DNA of 64,000 nt from DASUAS01 sp963720765 (GTDB taxonomy: Bacteria > Actinomycetota > Acidimicrobiia > IMCC26256 > DASPTH01), in contig CAVRGS010000003.1 in NCBI GenBank assembly GCA_963720765.1, forward strand, positions 496,001 to 560,000, written 5' to 3'. A program made the translations under genes and the position numbers. The notes beneath the pieces were generated by a model, which did no database searches, was not told where the DNA came from, and worked only from the letters and a program-made list of their open reading frames with translations. The stretch's first letter is position 1, and the number at the start of each line of letters is the position of its first letter. Positions 1-9,013 of this stretch are shown piece by piece.

Positions 1-108
1 TCGCACCGCGGGACGGTCGCCTGCACCCCGATCCGTCGGTGCCCGGATTGGGCCTCGAGCTCAGACGATCCGACGCCGAGCGCTACCGCCGATGAAGGAG
101 CTGCGTCG

Positions 109-3100
109 ATGAGCACGCCCCGCCGCTACGACGGGATGGTGACCGTCGAGCCTGTTCGCCTGGCGAACGGCCACGACGCTGCGTACGAGCCGCTCGCGCG
201 TGATCTGCGTGCTGCCGTCGCGGGTGAGATCCGCTTCGACGCGGGAACCCGCGCCGCCTACTCCACCGACGCGTCGAACTACCGCCAGGTGCCCATCGGG
301 GTGGTCGTCCCCCGCACCGTGGACGACGTCGTGGCGACGGTCGCTGCTTGCCGGGCGCACGGGGCGCCGATCACGAGCCGGGGCGGCGGGACCAGCCTGG
401 CCGGTCAGGCCACCAACGTGGCCATCGTCATCGACTTCTCCAAGTACCTGAACCGGGTGTGCTCGATCGATCCGGTCGCACGGCTCGCGGTGGTGGAACC
501 GGGCTGCAACCTCGACGTGCTGCGCGATGCGGCGAAGGAGCAGGGCCTGACCTTCGGACCGGACCCCGCCACGCACGACCGCAACACCGTCGGTGGCATG
601 ATCGGCAACAACTCGTGTGGGGTGCACTCGGTCATGGCCGAGTTCTTCGGTCCCGGACCCCTCACCGCCGACCAGGTGGTCGAGCTCGACGTGCTGACCT
701 ACGACGGGGACCGGATGACCGTCGGCGCGGTGTCCGAGGACGAGCTGGCGGCCATCGTCGCCGGCGACGATCCGCGGCGCGGATCTACCGGCAGCTGCGC
801 GACCTGCGGGACCGGCACATGTCGGAGATCCGCAGCCGCTTCCCCGACATCCCCCGCCGTGTGTCGGGGTTCAACCTGGACCGCCTCCTCCCGGAGCGGG
901 GGTTCGACGTGGCCAAGGCGCTCGTGGGCACCGAAGGCACCTGCGTGGTGGTGCTGCGCGCCATCCTCCGCCTCATCGACGCCCGGCCGGCTCGCACCCT
1001 CGTCGTGCTCGGCTACCCCGACGCGTACACCGCGGCCGACGCGGTGCCGCAGGTGCGCGAGCACCGGCCGGTGGGCCTGGAAGGCATCGACGCCAAGCTC
1101 GTCGAGTTCATGCGACGCAAGGGGCTGCACCCTGACGATGTCGACCTCCTCCCCGACGGTGACGCGTTCCTCCTGATCGAGATGGGCGGCGAGACCAGCG
1201 CCGAGACCGACGCGCAGGCGCGTGCGCTCGTCGAGGATCTCACCGCGGGTGACGGCGCCCCGAGCGCCAAGGTGTTCGAGGACCGCTGGGAGGAGCAGAA
1301 GCTCTGGCAAGTCCGGGAGTCGGGACTGGGTGCGACCGCTCGGGTCCCGGGCATGCCCGAGAGCCATCCGGGATGGGAAGACGCCGCGGTCCCTCCCGAG
1401 CGGGTGGGCGACTACCTGCGCGACTTCCGCGCGCTGCTCGACGAGTTCGGGTACGACGCCGCGCTGTACGGGCACTTCGGGCAGGGCTGCATCCACTGCC
1501 GCATCGACTTCGAGCTCGACACCGCGCCGGGCGTGCGGCGATGGCGCGCATTCCTGGATCGGGCCGCCGACCTCGTCGTCTCGTACGGGGGGTCGCTCTC
1601 GGGCGAACACGGTGACGGCCAAGCGCGGGCCGCGCTCCTCACCAAGATGTACGGCGAGGAGCTGGTTGAAGCCTTCGCGACGTTCAAGGGCATCTGGGAT
1701 CCTTCCGGCCGCATGAATCCTGGGAAGGTCGTGCACCCGCACCGGCCCGATCAGGACCTGCGCTTCGGACCGGACGCAACCATGCGCAGTCCGGCGACGC
1801 ACTTCGCGTTCCCCGACGACGGGTTCGACTTCGCCAACGCCACTCGCCGCTGCGTCGGGGTGGGCAAGTGCCGCGACGTCGACTCGGGGACCATGTGCCC
1901 GAGCTACATGGCGACCCGCGAGGAGGAGGACTCGACACGGGGACGGGCGCGGATGCTCTTCGAGATGCTGCGCGGGGACGAGCTCGACGGCTGGCGCGAC
2001 GACGCGGTGGCGGATTCGCTCGATCTGTGCCTGGCGTGCAAGGGGTGCAAGACCGACTGCCCGGTGAACGTCGACATGGCGACGTACAAGGCCGAGTTCC
2101 TGTCCCACTACTACGCGCGGCGCGTGCGGCCGCGGGTCGCGTACTCGATGGGATTGATCTACTGGTGGGCCCGGGCGGCCAGCCACCTGCCCCGTGTCGT
2201 GAACGTGCTCGCGCACACGCCCGGGCTGTCGACGTTGATGAAGCGGGCAGGGGGCGTCGCGACCGATCGCACCATCCCGCGCTTCGCGGCGCCGAGCTTC
2301 CGCACCCGGTTCCGTCGGCGAGCGATCCCCGCTCGCCGACCGCGACCGGCGCCCCACGGCGGTCGCCGCGCGGGTCGGCGGGCGGAGCTGCCGCGGTTCG
2401 TCGACGAGGACGATCGCGGTCAGCGAGCGGGTCGGGAGGGGCCGTTCGTGACCGACCGCGTGTTGCTGTGGCCCGACACCTTCAACAACTACCTGCAGTC
2501 GCCGGTGCTCGACGCCGCGGTCGAGGTGCTGGAGCACGCGGGGTATCGCGTCGAGCTCCCGCCCCGGCCGCTGTGCTGCGGCCGGCCGCTGTACGACTTC
2601 GGGATGCTGTCCACCGCCGAGCACCTGTGGCGCCAGACGTTGCGCACCCTCCGACCGTGGATCCGCGCGGGCATACCGGTCGTGGGCCTGGAACCCAGTT
2701 GCGTGGCCGCATTCCGCGACGAGCTGGTGAACCTGTTCCCACACGACCACGACGCGCAGCGGCTGTCGGGCCAGACGCTGTTGCTCTCGGAGTTCCTCGA
2801 ACGCCAGCGCTACCAACCTCCGGCCCTCGACTGCCGGGCGCTCGTCCACGGCCATTGCCACCACAAGACGGTCATCGGCATGGACGCGGAGATGGCGCTG
2901 CTCGAACGCATGAGCGTCGACGCCGACGCACTCGACAGCGGCTGCTGCGGCATGGCCGGTTCCTTCGGGTTCTCCGCCGACCACTACGAGGTCTCGATGC
3001 GCGTCGGTGAGCGGGTGCTCCTCCCGGCCGTGCGCGACCTCGCCGGCGATCGCGTCGTGCTCACCGACGGGTTCAGTTGCCGCGAGCAGATCGAACAGGC

Positions 3101-3167
3101 GACGGGACGGACGCCGGTGCATCTCGCCGAACTGTTGCAGCGAGCGATCCGCGGCTCAACGGGCTGA
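109..3167 (+). CDS. FAD-linked oxidase fused to 4Fe-4S/CCG oxidoreductase (GlcD/Dld-like), frameshifted
   Basis: Predicted flavin/iron-sulfur dehydrogenase of a 2-hydroxyacid such as D-lactate or glycolate, passing electrons to the respiratory chain. Order of domains: PCMH-type FAD domain (about residues 60-240, with SRGGGTSLAGQ and GGMIGNNSCG), FAD-oxidase C-terminal domain (about 280-540, GHFGQGCIHCRIDF, SGEHGDGQ), a ferredoxin-like region (RRCVGVGKC, CLACKGCKTDCPVN) and two CCG modules (LCCGRPLYDFG, SGCCGMAGSFG). The total of about 1018 residues is normal for this one-chain family. The start is set by GAAGGAG at 94-100. Near 775-783 the frame changes: codons to DDPRR are in one frame and those from IYRQLRDL in another, consistent with one missing base in a GC run, so I treat it as one gene. 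Its 3' end overlaps the convergent glycosidase by 12 bp. Substrate is not decided by sequence. Confidence 0.9.
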
Positions 3168-4922
3168 GAGCTGCGCTGCGCACTCGAGCATCCCCGCGTG
3201 CACGAACGCTTGGGGCAGGTTCCCGCGTAGCTGCCGTTCTCCCACGTCGAACTCCTCCGAGTACAACCCGGGCGATCCGCACGCGGCGCGGTTGCGCTCG
3301 AACCACGCGGTCGCGCCCACGCGGTCGCCGAGCAGGAGAGTCGCCTGCGCCATCCAGAACCCGCACAGCAGGAACGCGCCTTCGGCCTGCTCGAGGGGCC
3401 GGTCGTCGTGTCGGAACCGGTACAGGTAGCCGTCGCGTGCCAGGTCGGTGCGCAGGGCCTCGTACGTCGCGCGCGACCGGGGGTCGTCGCTCGGGAGCGC
3501 TCCGTGCACGGCGGCCAGGAGCAGCGACGCGTCGACCCGTTCGTCGTCGGGCGCTCGTTGCCAACGACCGGACGCGTGCACACACGACGTCGAGACTTCG
3601 GCCACCATGGTGTCGGCGAGCTCCGTCCAGGCGCGGCGCCGCGAGACGGGGATCCCGTCGAGCGCCGCGATCGCGCGCAGGCCGGCCACGCACTCGAGGG
3701 CCGAATGCGTCCAGTGCCGCGGCGAGAGCTCCCAGATCCCGGCGTCGGCGTCGTGGCGGCGAGTCCGGATGGCGTCGACCGCGACGTCGAGCGCCCGCCA
3801 TCCGTCCGAGTCGAGGTGGTCGGCTCGGGCCGCCGCCGCCAACAGCAGGAGCGCCTGCCCGAACGCGTCGAGCTGGAACTGGTCGTTGACGTGGTTGCCG
3901 AGGCGGTCGGAGCCGCCGGGATAGCCGGGCAGCGACAACGAGCGTTGATCGGGGACCCGCCCGCCGTGCACGGTGTACGCCGGGGTGGTCGAAGCGCCGT
4001 CGGCGAGCAGGCGCTCGCTCACGAACCGCACCGCGTCGTCGAGCAGCGGATGTGGACCGGTGGCCGCCACCGCGAGACCGGTCAGGCACTGGTCGCGGAT
4101 CCACGCGTAGCGGTAGTCGTAGTTCCGACCGGCCTCGGCGCGCTCGGGCAGCGACATCGTCGCCGCCGCGACCATCGCACCGCTCGAGGCGGTGAGCCCG
4201 CGCAGGACCGCGTACGAGTGGCGGGCGTCGCGCTGCGCGGTGATCCCGTCGAATCGGGGCACTGCCTGCTCCCACGCCGATTCCGTCACGCGCCAGAGCT
4301 CATGGGGCGCTCGCGCGGCCTCCCGCAGCGGCACCGGCGCGAGCTCGAGCACGAGATCATGGTGCTCGCCTTCCCGGAGCGCGATCTGCAGCTCCCACCG
4401 GCGGGCGTTCCCGTCGCCGACGACCGAGGCGTGGCGCGCACCCGACCACCGGAGATGCACGTCACCCGACACGGCCGACCACGCCCCGGACTCGTCACGG
4501 TGGAGGTCACGGAGTGGATCGGTGCCGTAGTTGTCGGCGAGCGACAGCGTCACCTGCACGGTTGCGTCGCCCTCGACCGCGACGATCCGGCGGAGCACGG
4601 TCGCGCGCTGCGGATCGCCGGGAAAGGCCAGCGCCTCGCGGCACTCGACGATCGCGTCGTGCGTCACCCAGCGGCTGCGCCAGATCAGCGTGGCTTCCTC
4701 GTAGTACCCGCCCCACACGAACTGGCCGGTCGGGGCGACGCGGTAGTACCCGGCGCCCCCGAGCAACGACGCGCACACCGCCGGGTCGTGCCATGCGGGA
4801 AAGCACAGCCACGCCACGCCGCCGTCGGGACCGACGATCGCGCCGCGCTCGCCGTCGGCGATCAGGGCGTACTCCCGCAGCGTGAACGGAGGTGGGGCAC
4901 CGTCGGTCGTCGAACTGCTCAT
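3156..4922 (-). CDS. Glycoside hydrolase family 15 protein (glucoamylase/trehalase-like)
   Basis: Cytoplasmic GH15 enzyme expected to release glucose from an alpha-linked glucan or trehalose. It has the N-terminal all-beta domain typical of bacterial GH15 (FTLREYALIADGERGAIVG, then WLCFPAWHDPAV) followed by an (alpha/alpha)6 barrel. Barrel motifs are GRNYDYRYAWIRD, containing the general-acid region, and GLYSEEFD near the C-terminus, containing the base. About 588 residues, the family's usual size, and no signal peptide. I chose ATG at 4922 because AGGTGG lies upstream of it; a GTG three codons earlier (4931) is possible. Convergent with the FAD oxidase. Actinobacterial relatives include trehalases and glucoamylases, so the exact substrate stays open. 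Confidence 0.9.
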   Translation of the reverse strand: MSSSTTDGAPPPFTLREYALIADGERGAIVGPDGGVAWLCFPAWHDPAVCASLLGGAGYYRVAPTGQFVWGGYYEEATLIWRSRWVTHDAIVECREALAFPGDPQRATVLRRIVAVEGDATVQVTLSLADNYGTDPLRDLHRDESGAWSAVSGDVHLRWSGARHASVVGDGNARRWELQIALREGEHHDLVLELAPVPLREAARAPHELWRVTESAWEQAVPRFDGITAQRDARHSYAVLRGLTASSGAMVAAATMSLPERAEAGRNYDYRYAWIRDQCLTGLAVAATGPHPLLDDAVRFVSERLLADGASTTPAYTVHGGRVPDQRSLSLPGYPGGSDRLGNHVNDQFQLDAFGQALLLLAAAARADHLDSDGWRALDVAVDAIRTRRHDADAGIWELSPRHWTHSALECVAGLRAIAALDGIPVSRRRAWTELADTMVAEVSTSCVHASGRWQRAPDDERVDASLLLAAVHGALPSDDPRSRATYEALRTDLARDGYLYRFRHDDRPLEQAEGAFLLCGFWMAQATLLLGDRVGATAWFERNRAACGSPGLYSEEFDVGERQLRGNLPQAFVHAGMLECAAQLSAR

Positions 4923-4936
4923 GGTCGCCACCTACC

Positions 4937-5104
4937 CAGACACCCGGGCTCAGACACCCCGGCCCAGACCCCGGCCCCAGACACCCCGGCCCAGACACCC
5001 CGGCCCAGACACCCCGGCCCAGAACGCCCCGCCCGGGGGACCACACGACACGACCGCACGACACGACCGCACGACACGACCGCACGGCACGACCGCACGA
5101 CCTC
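4937..5104. repeat. Two adjacent short tandem-repeat tracts
   Basis: Directly upstream of the GH15 start lie imperfect copies of AGACACCCCGGCCC (14 bp; about 4951-5030), followed by four copies of a 13-bp unit ACACGACCGCACG (about 5047-5100, the last copy with one change). The tracts sit between divergently oriented GH15 and DUF4396 genes, in the region where promoters are expected. No hairpin arms or CRISPR-style spacers are present. Copy number would be prone to slippage. Confidence 0.85.
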
Positions 5105-5239
5105 GGACGATTGCCATCGGGGGCACCGTGCAGAAGTGCAGCAGCGTGCCGAGGTGCTGGGCAGAGGTGTGAGGTGCGCCGACGATCGGGTACCGGTCGA
5201 ACATGGGAGACGGACGATCACGAGGGATGCCCTGACCGC

Positions 5240-5926
5240 ATGGCGCCGCAGTGGTTGACGGTCGTCGCGTGGTGCGCGATAGCGGTGGGCGTCCTCTCGG
5301 GGACACTCATCGCCGTCGACGTGTTCGGGCGCGGCTACCGCCAGCACATGGCGGTGATGGACATCGTGTGGCCGGTGAGCGGTCTGTACCTCGGCCCGCT
5401 CGCGCTCCTCGGCTACGCAGTGTGGGGCCGCCCCCAGTCGGCGCGATGGGAGAAGGAGCACGGGCCTGCGCCCGAACGGCCGTACCCCGCAACGGTCGCT
5501 CTGGGTGTCACGCACTGCGGGGCGGGGTGCTCGATCGGCGACTTCGTCGGCGGTTGGCTCGTGTTGCTCCTCGCACTCGAGATCGCAGGGCGCGCGCTCT
5601 TCGCCGAGTTCGTCGTCAACTTCTCGCTGGCGTTCGCTTTCGGGATCGCGTTCCAGTACTTCGCCATCGTGCCCATGCGCGGGCTCGGACGTCGAGACGG
5701 CCTGGTCGCCGCGCTCAAAGCTGACAGCGCGTCGTTGACCGCGTTCGAGGTCGGCATGTTCGGGTGGATGGCGGTGGTGCAGCTCGTCTTCTTCGCCGAT
5801 CCGCACCTCACGGCTGACAGCGCGAGCTACTGGTTCATGATGCAGATCGCCATGGTGCTCGGCTCCGCGACCGCGTATCCCGTGAATTGGTGGCTCATTC
5901 GTTCGGGGATCAAAGAGGCGATGTAG
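5240..5926 (+). CDS. DUF4396 integral membrane protein
   Basis: Small polytopic membrane protein (228 residues) of the DUF4396 family; function unknown. Hydrophobic helices are visible at about residues 5-25, 35-60, 95-125, 130-150 and two near the C-terminus. Family-like stretches are MDIVWPVSGLYLGPLALLGY, THCGAGCSIGDFVGGW and a C-terminal AYPVNWWLIRSGIKEAM. The cysteine/histidine pair in VTHCGAGC suggests metal contact; some family members neighbour copper genes, but nothing here does. ATG at 5240 begins the conserved region; codons upstream run into the tandem repeats and are not credible coding. A decayed second copy lies at 25272-25840. Confidence 0.8.
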   Translation: MAPQWLTVVAWCAIAVGVLSGTLIAVDVFGRGYRQHMAVMDIVWPVSGLYLGPLALLGYAVWGRPQSARWEKEHGPAPERPYPATVALGVTHCGAGCSIGDFVGGWLVLLLALEIAGRALFAEFVVNFSLAFAFGIAFQYFAIVPMRGLGRRDGLVAALKADSASLTAFEVGMFGWMAVVQLVFFADPHLTADSASYWFMMQIAMVLGSATAYPVNWWLIRSGIKEAM

Positions 5927-6019
5927 CTCCCATCGCAGCGTCACCGCGGGTGTCCTGCCGCGCGCGACATCCTCATCGGCGCAACGAGCGCGAGGGACCA
6001 CCGCGCGTGTCTGTCTGAG

Positions 6020-6071
6020 TTCCCCGGTTGTGCGCGCACCTCGTTGTCGCCGCATTGCGACGTCGTGACGG
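6020..6071. repeat. 52-bp dispersed repeat, copy A
   Basis: A 52-bp block beginning TTCCCCGGTTGTGCGCGC, with the palindromic core TGCGCGCA, recurs at 8831-8882 with only three mismatches and in the same orientation on the + strand. Copy A lies between the DUF4396 stop and the MscS start. A hairpin (CCCGCGC/GCGCGGG, 6075-6099) follows it. The similarity stops sharply at both ends. It could be a shared regulatory or repetitive element; what it does cannot be told from sequence. Confidence 0.8.
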
Positions 6072-6141
6072 TCGCCCGCGCCCCTGACCGGAGCGCGGGC
6101 TCGGTTCGACTCGATGTCCGACGGGTACGAGTGGGAGTGGT

Positions 6142-7119
6142 GTGTACACATGTGTCGATCGTCGGGTGTTCGTGAACGAGTGGGCGGTCTTCGCCGCCGG
6201 CAGCACCGATGACGTCGCCCGGTCGGCGTCGAACATCTGGGACTCGACTGTGCGCGCGCTCCCGCGTGTGGGCGTGGCCGCGGTCGTCATCGTGGCGGCG
6301 TGGGGAATCGGGCGTCTGATCCGCGCGGGCATGGCGCGGGTGCTCGGGCGGCGACACACCCCGAGCTTCTCGACGGTGATGGCGAAGCTCTCGGGGTGGG
6401 CCATCACCACGGTCGGCGTGCTGCTCGCGCTCGCGGTGACGTTCCCCTCGGTGAAGCCCGTCGATCTGCTCGCCGGCCTCGGGTTCTTCTCGGTCGCCAT
6501 CGGCTTCGCGTTCCAGGACATCCTCGAGAACCTGCTGGCGGGCATCCTGCTGCTGTTCCGTCAGCCGTTCGTCGGGGGCGACCAGATCCGCGTCGGAGAC
6601 AACGAAGGATCGGTGGAGCGGATCACGATCCGCGAAACGGTGCTCACGACCTTCGACGGCGAGCGGATCCTCATCCCCAACGCCGACGTCTACAAGAGCG
6701 CGGTGCGCATCCACACCGCCCACCCCTTCCGACGCACGAGCTTCGTCGTCGGCGTCGCGTACGAGGCCGACCTCGACCTGGCTCACTCGGAGGCGTGCCG
6801 CGCCCTGACGCACGTCGACGGCGTCCTCGTCGATCCACCGCCCGAAGCGCTCATCGTGGAGCTGAGCGGCTCGACGGTCGACCTCGACGTCCGCTTCTGG
6901 ACCGCGTCCGCCGAGTCGGAGCGCCGCCTCGTATTGGATCGCGCCATCGGTGCGGTGAAGTCGGCGTTCGACGAGGCCGCGATCGAGATGCCCTCGGAGA
7001 TCGTCGCGCTGCAGGCGACCACGAGCTTCGCCGCTGCCGTGCAGGGCGCGCCGGTGACACCGGGTGGTGCCGTTGCGGAAGACCGCGACGGCACGGTCAG
7101 CTCCGAGCGCGTCCGATGA
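6142..7119 (+). CDS. MscS-family mechanosensitive ion channel
   Basis: Small-conductance mechanosensitive channel, opening under membrane tension to release solutes. Three membrane helices (about residues 35-58, 85-105, 108-150) end in the pore-lining TM3 signature GLGFFSVAIGFAFQDILENL, followed by the beta domain FVGGDQIRVGDNEGSVERI and ILIPNADVYKSAVRIHT. 325 residues, in the normal range. GTG at 6142 is used; GTG at 6172 would give a shorter N-terminus and cannot be excluded. The stop overlaps the start of the DUF421 gene (ATGA), so the two are probably translated together. Confidence 0.92.
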   Translation: MYTCVDRRVFVNEWAVFAAGSTDDVARSASNIWDSTVRALPRVGVAAVVIVAAWGIGRLIRAGMARVLGRRHTPSFSTVMAKLSGWAITTVGVLLALAVTFPSVKPVDLLAGLGFFSVAIGFAFQDILENLLAGILLLFRQPFVGGDQIRVGDNEGSVERITIRETVLTTFDGERILIPNADVYKSAVRIHTAHPFRRTSFVVGVAYEADLDLAHSEACRALTHVDGVLVDPPPEALIVELSGSTVDLDVRFWTASAESERRLVLDRAIGAVKSAFDEAAIEMPSEIVALQATTSFAAAVQGAPVTPGGAVAEDRDGTVSSERVR

Positions 7120-7640
7120 GCGTCGTCCCGCGGTCGTGGCCCACCTGGGCTGCGATCCTGGTCGTCGTGCCGGTCGCGTACGCGAGCTTGCTGGTCGTGC
7201 TGAGGGTCGCCGGGAAGCGGACGCTCTCCAAGCTCACCGCGTACGGGCTCACCGTCACCGTGGCGTTCGGGTCCCTTCTCGCCTCGGTCGTGGTCAGCCG
7301 GTCGGTCCCCCTGGGTGACGGGATCCTGGCGTTCGCCCTGCTCGCTGGGCTCCAGTGGGCGGTCGGGTGGTGGTCGACCCGTTCCTCGGCCGTGGCGCGG
7401 ATCGTGACCGCCCAACCGGTCCTCCTCGCGGCTCACGGCGAGGTCGACGAGGCGGCTCTCCGAAGCGAGCGACTCCGCATCGACGACGTGCGCGCGGCCG
7501 TGCGCGGTGCGGGCCACGCCTCGGTTGCGGACGTCCTGGCGATCGTGCTCGAGACCGATGGGTCGCTGAGCGTCATCGAGCACGATCCCGACTCGTTCCG
7601 CGCCGATGCGTTGGACGGCGTGCGCGGATGGTCGCCGTAG
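7116..7640 (+). CDS. DUF421 (YetF-like) membrane protein
   Basis: 174-residue protein with three N-terminal membrane helices (about residues 10-30, 40-65, 70-90) and a small cytoplasmic alpha/beta domain, as in the YetF/DUF421 family. Recognisable motifs are RVAGKRTLSKLTAYGLTVTVAFGS and, in the soluble part, RIVTAQPVLLAAHGEVDEAAL followed by RSERLRIDDVRAAVRGAG. Family function is unsettled; some members affect spore or membrane properties. Start ATG overlaps the MscS stop by 4 bp. Confidence 0.85.
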   Translation: MSVVPRSWPTWAAILVVVPVAYASLLVVLRVAGKRTLSKLTAYGLTVTVAFGSLLASVVVSRSVPLGDGILAFALLAGLQWAVGWWSTRSSAVARIVTAQPVLLAAHGEVDEAALRSERLRIDDVRAAVRGAGHASVADVLAIVLETDGSLSVIEHDPDSFRADALDGVRGWSP

Positions 7641-8132
7641 CGCGAGCTCCATCGCCATCCGAGGGACACGTGCGACTGCGCGACGTCGAAGGCCGTGACG
7701 TCAGCTGGACGTCATCCCCTGCTTCGTGACGCTCCGTGAAGGAAATGCGCTCGGCGAAGGGCAACGTGGGCTCGGCCGTCGCCCGGCGGGTGCGGTTCGC
7801 TCGTCTCGAGGTCACGCCTCGCCGGTCCGACACCGCGGTCATCGCGGTGACGCGCGGTGACGTGACGATGGCAGCGGGTGGTACCTCGACGCGAAGCCGG
7901 GCTTCGTGATCGTCTTCGTGATCGTGACGAAGAGCGCGCCCCACATCGCGACGTCGCGCACCGGCGCACCGGCCATCCCGAGCCGAGCGATCTCCCGGCG
8001 GGTCGTCAGTCGTCAGTCGTCGAGAGTCGTCAGTCGTCGATCGCACGTTCGGCTGCGATCCACAGTCGCGCGGCTCGCCCCGACCGCCTCGCCCCCGCAC
8101 ACGTTGCCCATGCGGTCACCGCGCGCGATGTC
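7641..8132. other. Non-coding or decayed stretch
   Basis: No intact gene is convincing here. On the + strand, codons from GTG 7741 to about 7880 and, in a shifted frame, about 7878-8000 (reading GWYLDAKPGFVIVFVIVTK) are GC3-rich, so a frameshifted small gene is possible, but I recognise no family. Short repeats built on GTCAGTCGTC fill about 8003-8040. Confidence 0.4.
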
Positions 8133-8774
8133 TCACGTGACGGGTTGTGTGGCTTCGTCGGTGGCCAGGGGTGCGTCGTGCGGCGGCGGCGGCTCGGAGT
8201 CGAAGACGGTTTCCTCGCGTTGGGGTCGAGCGAGGAGGAACTCGAGCAGCTCGCGGTAGACGAGGAACACGCCGAGGAGCTGCTCGACGTTCGCGCTGCC
8301 GCGATCGGCCATGAGGAAGGCTCGGTGCGCGACGCGGTACGAGTTCGCGAGGGCGGGGTCGTCGACGGAGAGCGCGTCCGCGCGCATCGATGCGTCTTCG
8401 GTGAGGTACCCGCGTTGCTCCATGGCGGTCACCACGATGTGTTCGGCTTCGCGCACGGCGCGTTCGGGCGAGTCGACGAAGTGGAACTGTGCCTGGCGCC
8501 ACTCCGCAGTGTGGGTCTCGCGTTCGGATGGACCGATGCTGGGGTGCTCGATGCCGTCATACGTGGACAGGCGTTGCTCGAGGGTCTCCTCGGCGCCTTT
8601 GCGGCCGTCGTGCTCGACGGCGCGGTCGTACTCGGGTCCGAAGCGTTCCTGCAGTTCTTCTTGGTGGCGGCGTCGGCGGCCGGTCTCGCGTGCGATGCGG
8701 GTACCGGTGGCGACGACGATGAACACCACCACGGCCGCGACCACGCCGATGACGATCCAGATCCAGAGCTCCAT
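8133..8774 (-). CDS. Single-pass membrane protein, actinobacterial hypothetical
   Basis: 213 residues: one N-terminal membrane helix (MELWIWIVIGVVAAVVVFIV), then a charged soluble region. The stretch LQERFGPEYDRAVEHDGRKG followed by a Glu-rich helix recurs in many uncharacterised actinobacterial membrane proteins. The C-terminal part (about residues 85-190) looks helical and ends in an acidic/proline tail. Its upstream region carries copy B of the 52-bp repeat. Function unknown; the start ATG coincides with the membrane helix so the start is secure. Confidence 0.75.
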   Translation of the reverse strand: MELWIWIVIGVVAAVVVFIVVATGTRIARETGRRRRHQEELQERFGPEYDRAVEHDGRKGAEETLEQRLSTYDGIEHPSIGPSERETHTAEWRQAQFHFVDSPERAVREAEHIVVTAMEQRGYLTEDASMRADALSVDDPALANSYRVAHRAFLMADRGSANVEQLLGVFLVYRELLEFLLARPQREETVFDSEPPPPHDAPLATDEATQPVT

Positions 8775-8830
8775 GCGAAGCCTCCCGTCGAAGGGGTGCG
8801 CACCCGATCAGCGCGCGCCTTCTCCCTGGA

Positions 8831-8882
8831 TTCCCCGGTTGTGCGCGCACCTCGTTGTCGTCGTATTGCGACGGCGTGACGG
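8831..8882. repeat. 52-bp dispersed repeat, copy B
   Basis: Second copy of the block at 6020-6071, 49 of 52 positions identical. It lies about 57 bp upstream of the minus-strand membrane-protein start at 8774, within the 240-bp space between that gene and the 3' end of the sulfatase. Relative to its neighbouring gene its orientation is opposite to that of copy A relative to MscS, so a single promoter role for both is not straightforward. Confidence 0.8.
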
Positions 8883-9013
8883 AACGCCGAGATGCGCGGA
8901 CCACATCCCCGGCATCGGCGACAACCACGGGAGCGTGGAAATCACCTTGCATCCGGAGTGCGACGCATGCACGTCACCGAGCGCCTCGACGGCACCGCTT
9001 CGTGAGCGGGTCG

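Noticed and set aside
699..3122. Long minus-strand open frame opposite the FAD oxidase
   Set aside because: It mirrors the plus-strand gene with its strong GC3 bias, has low-complexity Arg/His/Val-rich content and matches no family.
4937..5104. Possible CRISPR array
   Set aside because: Units are short, contiguous and without unique spacers; no cas gene is present. The same holds for 42834-42890 and 50182-50268.
7747..7914. Small plus-strand gene between DUF421 and the membrane protein
   Set aside because: Codon bias is suggestive but the frame breaks, no ribosome-binding site is clear and no family is recognisable.
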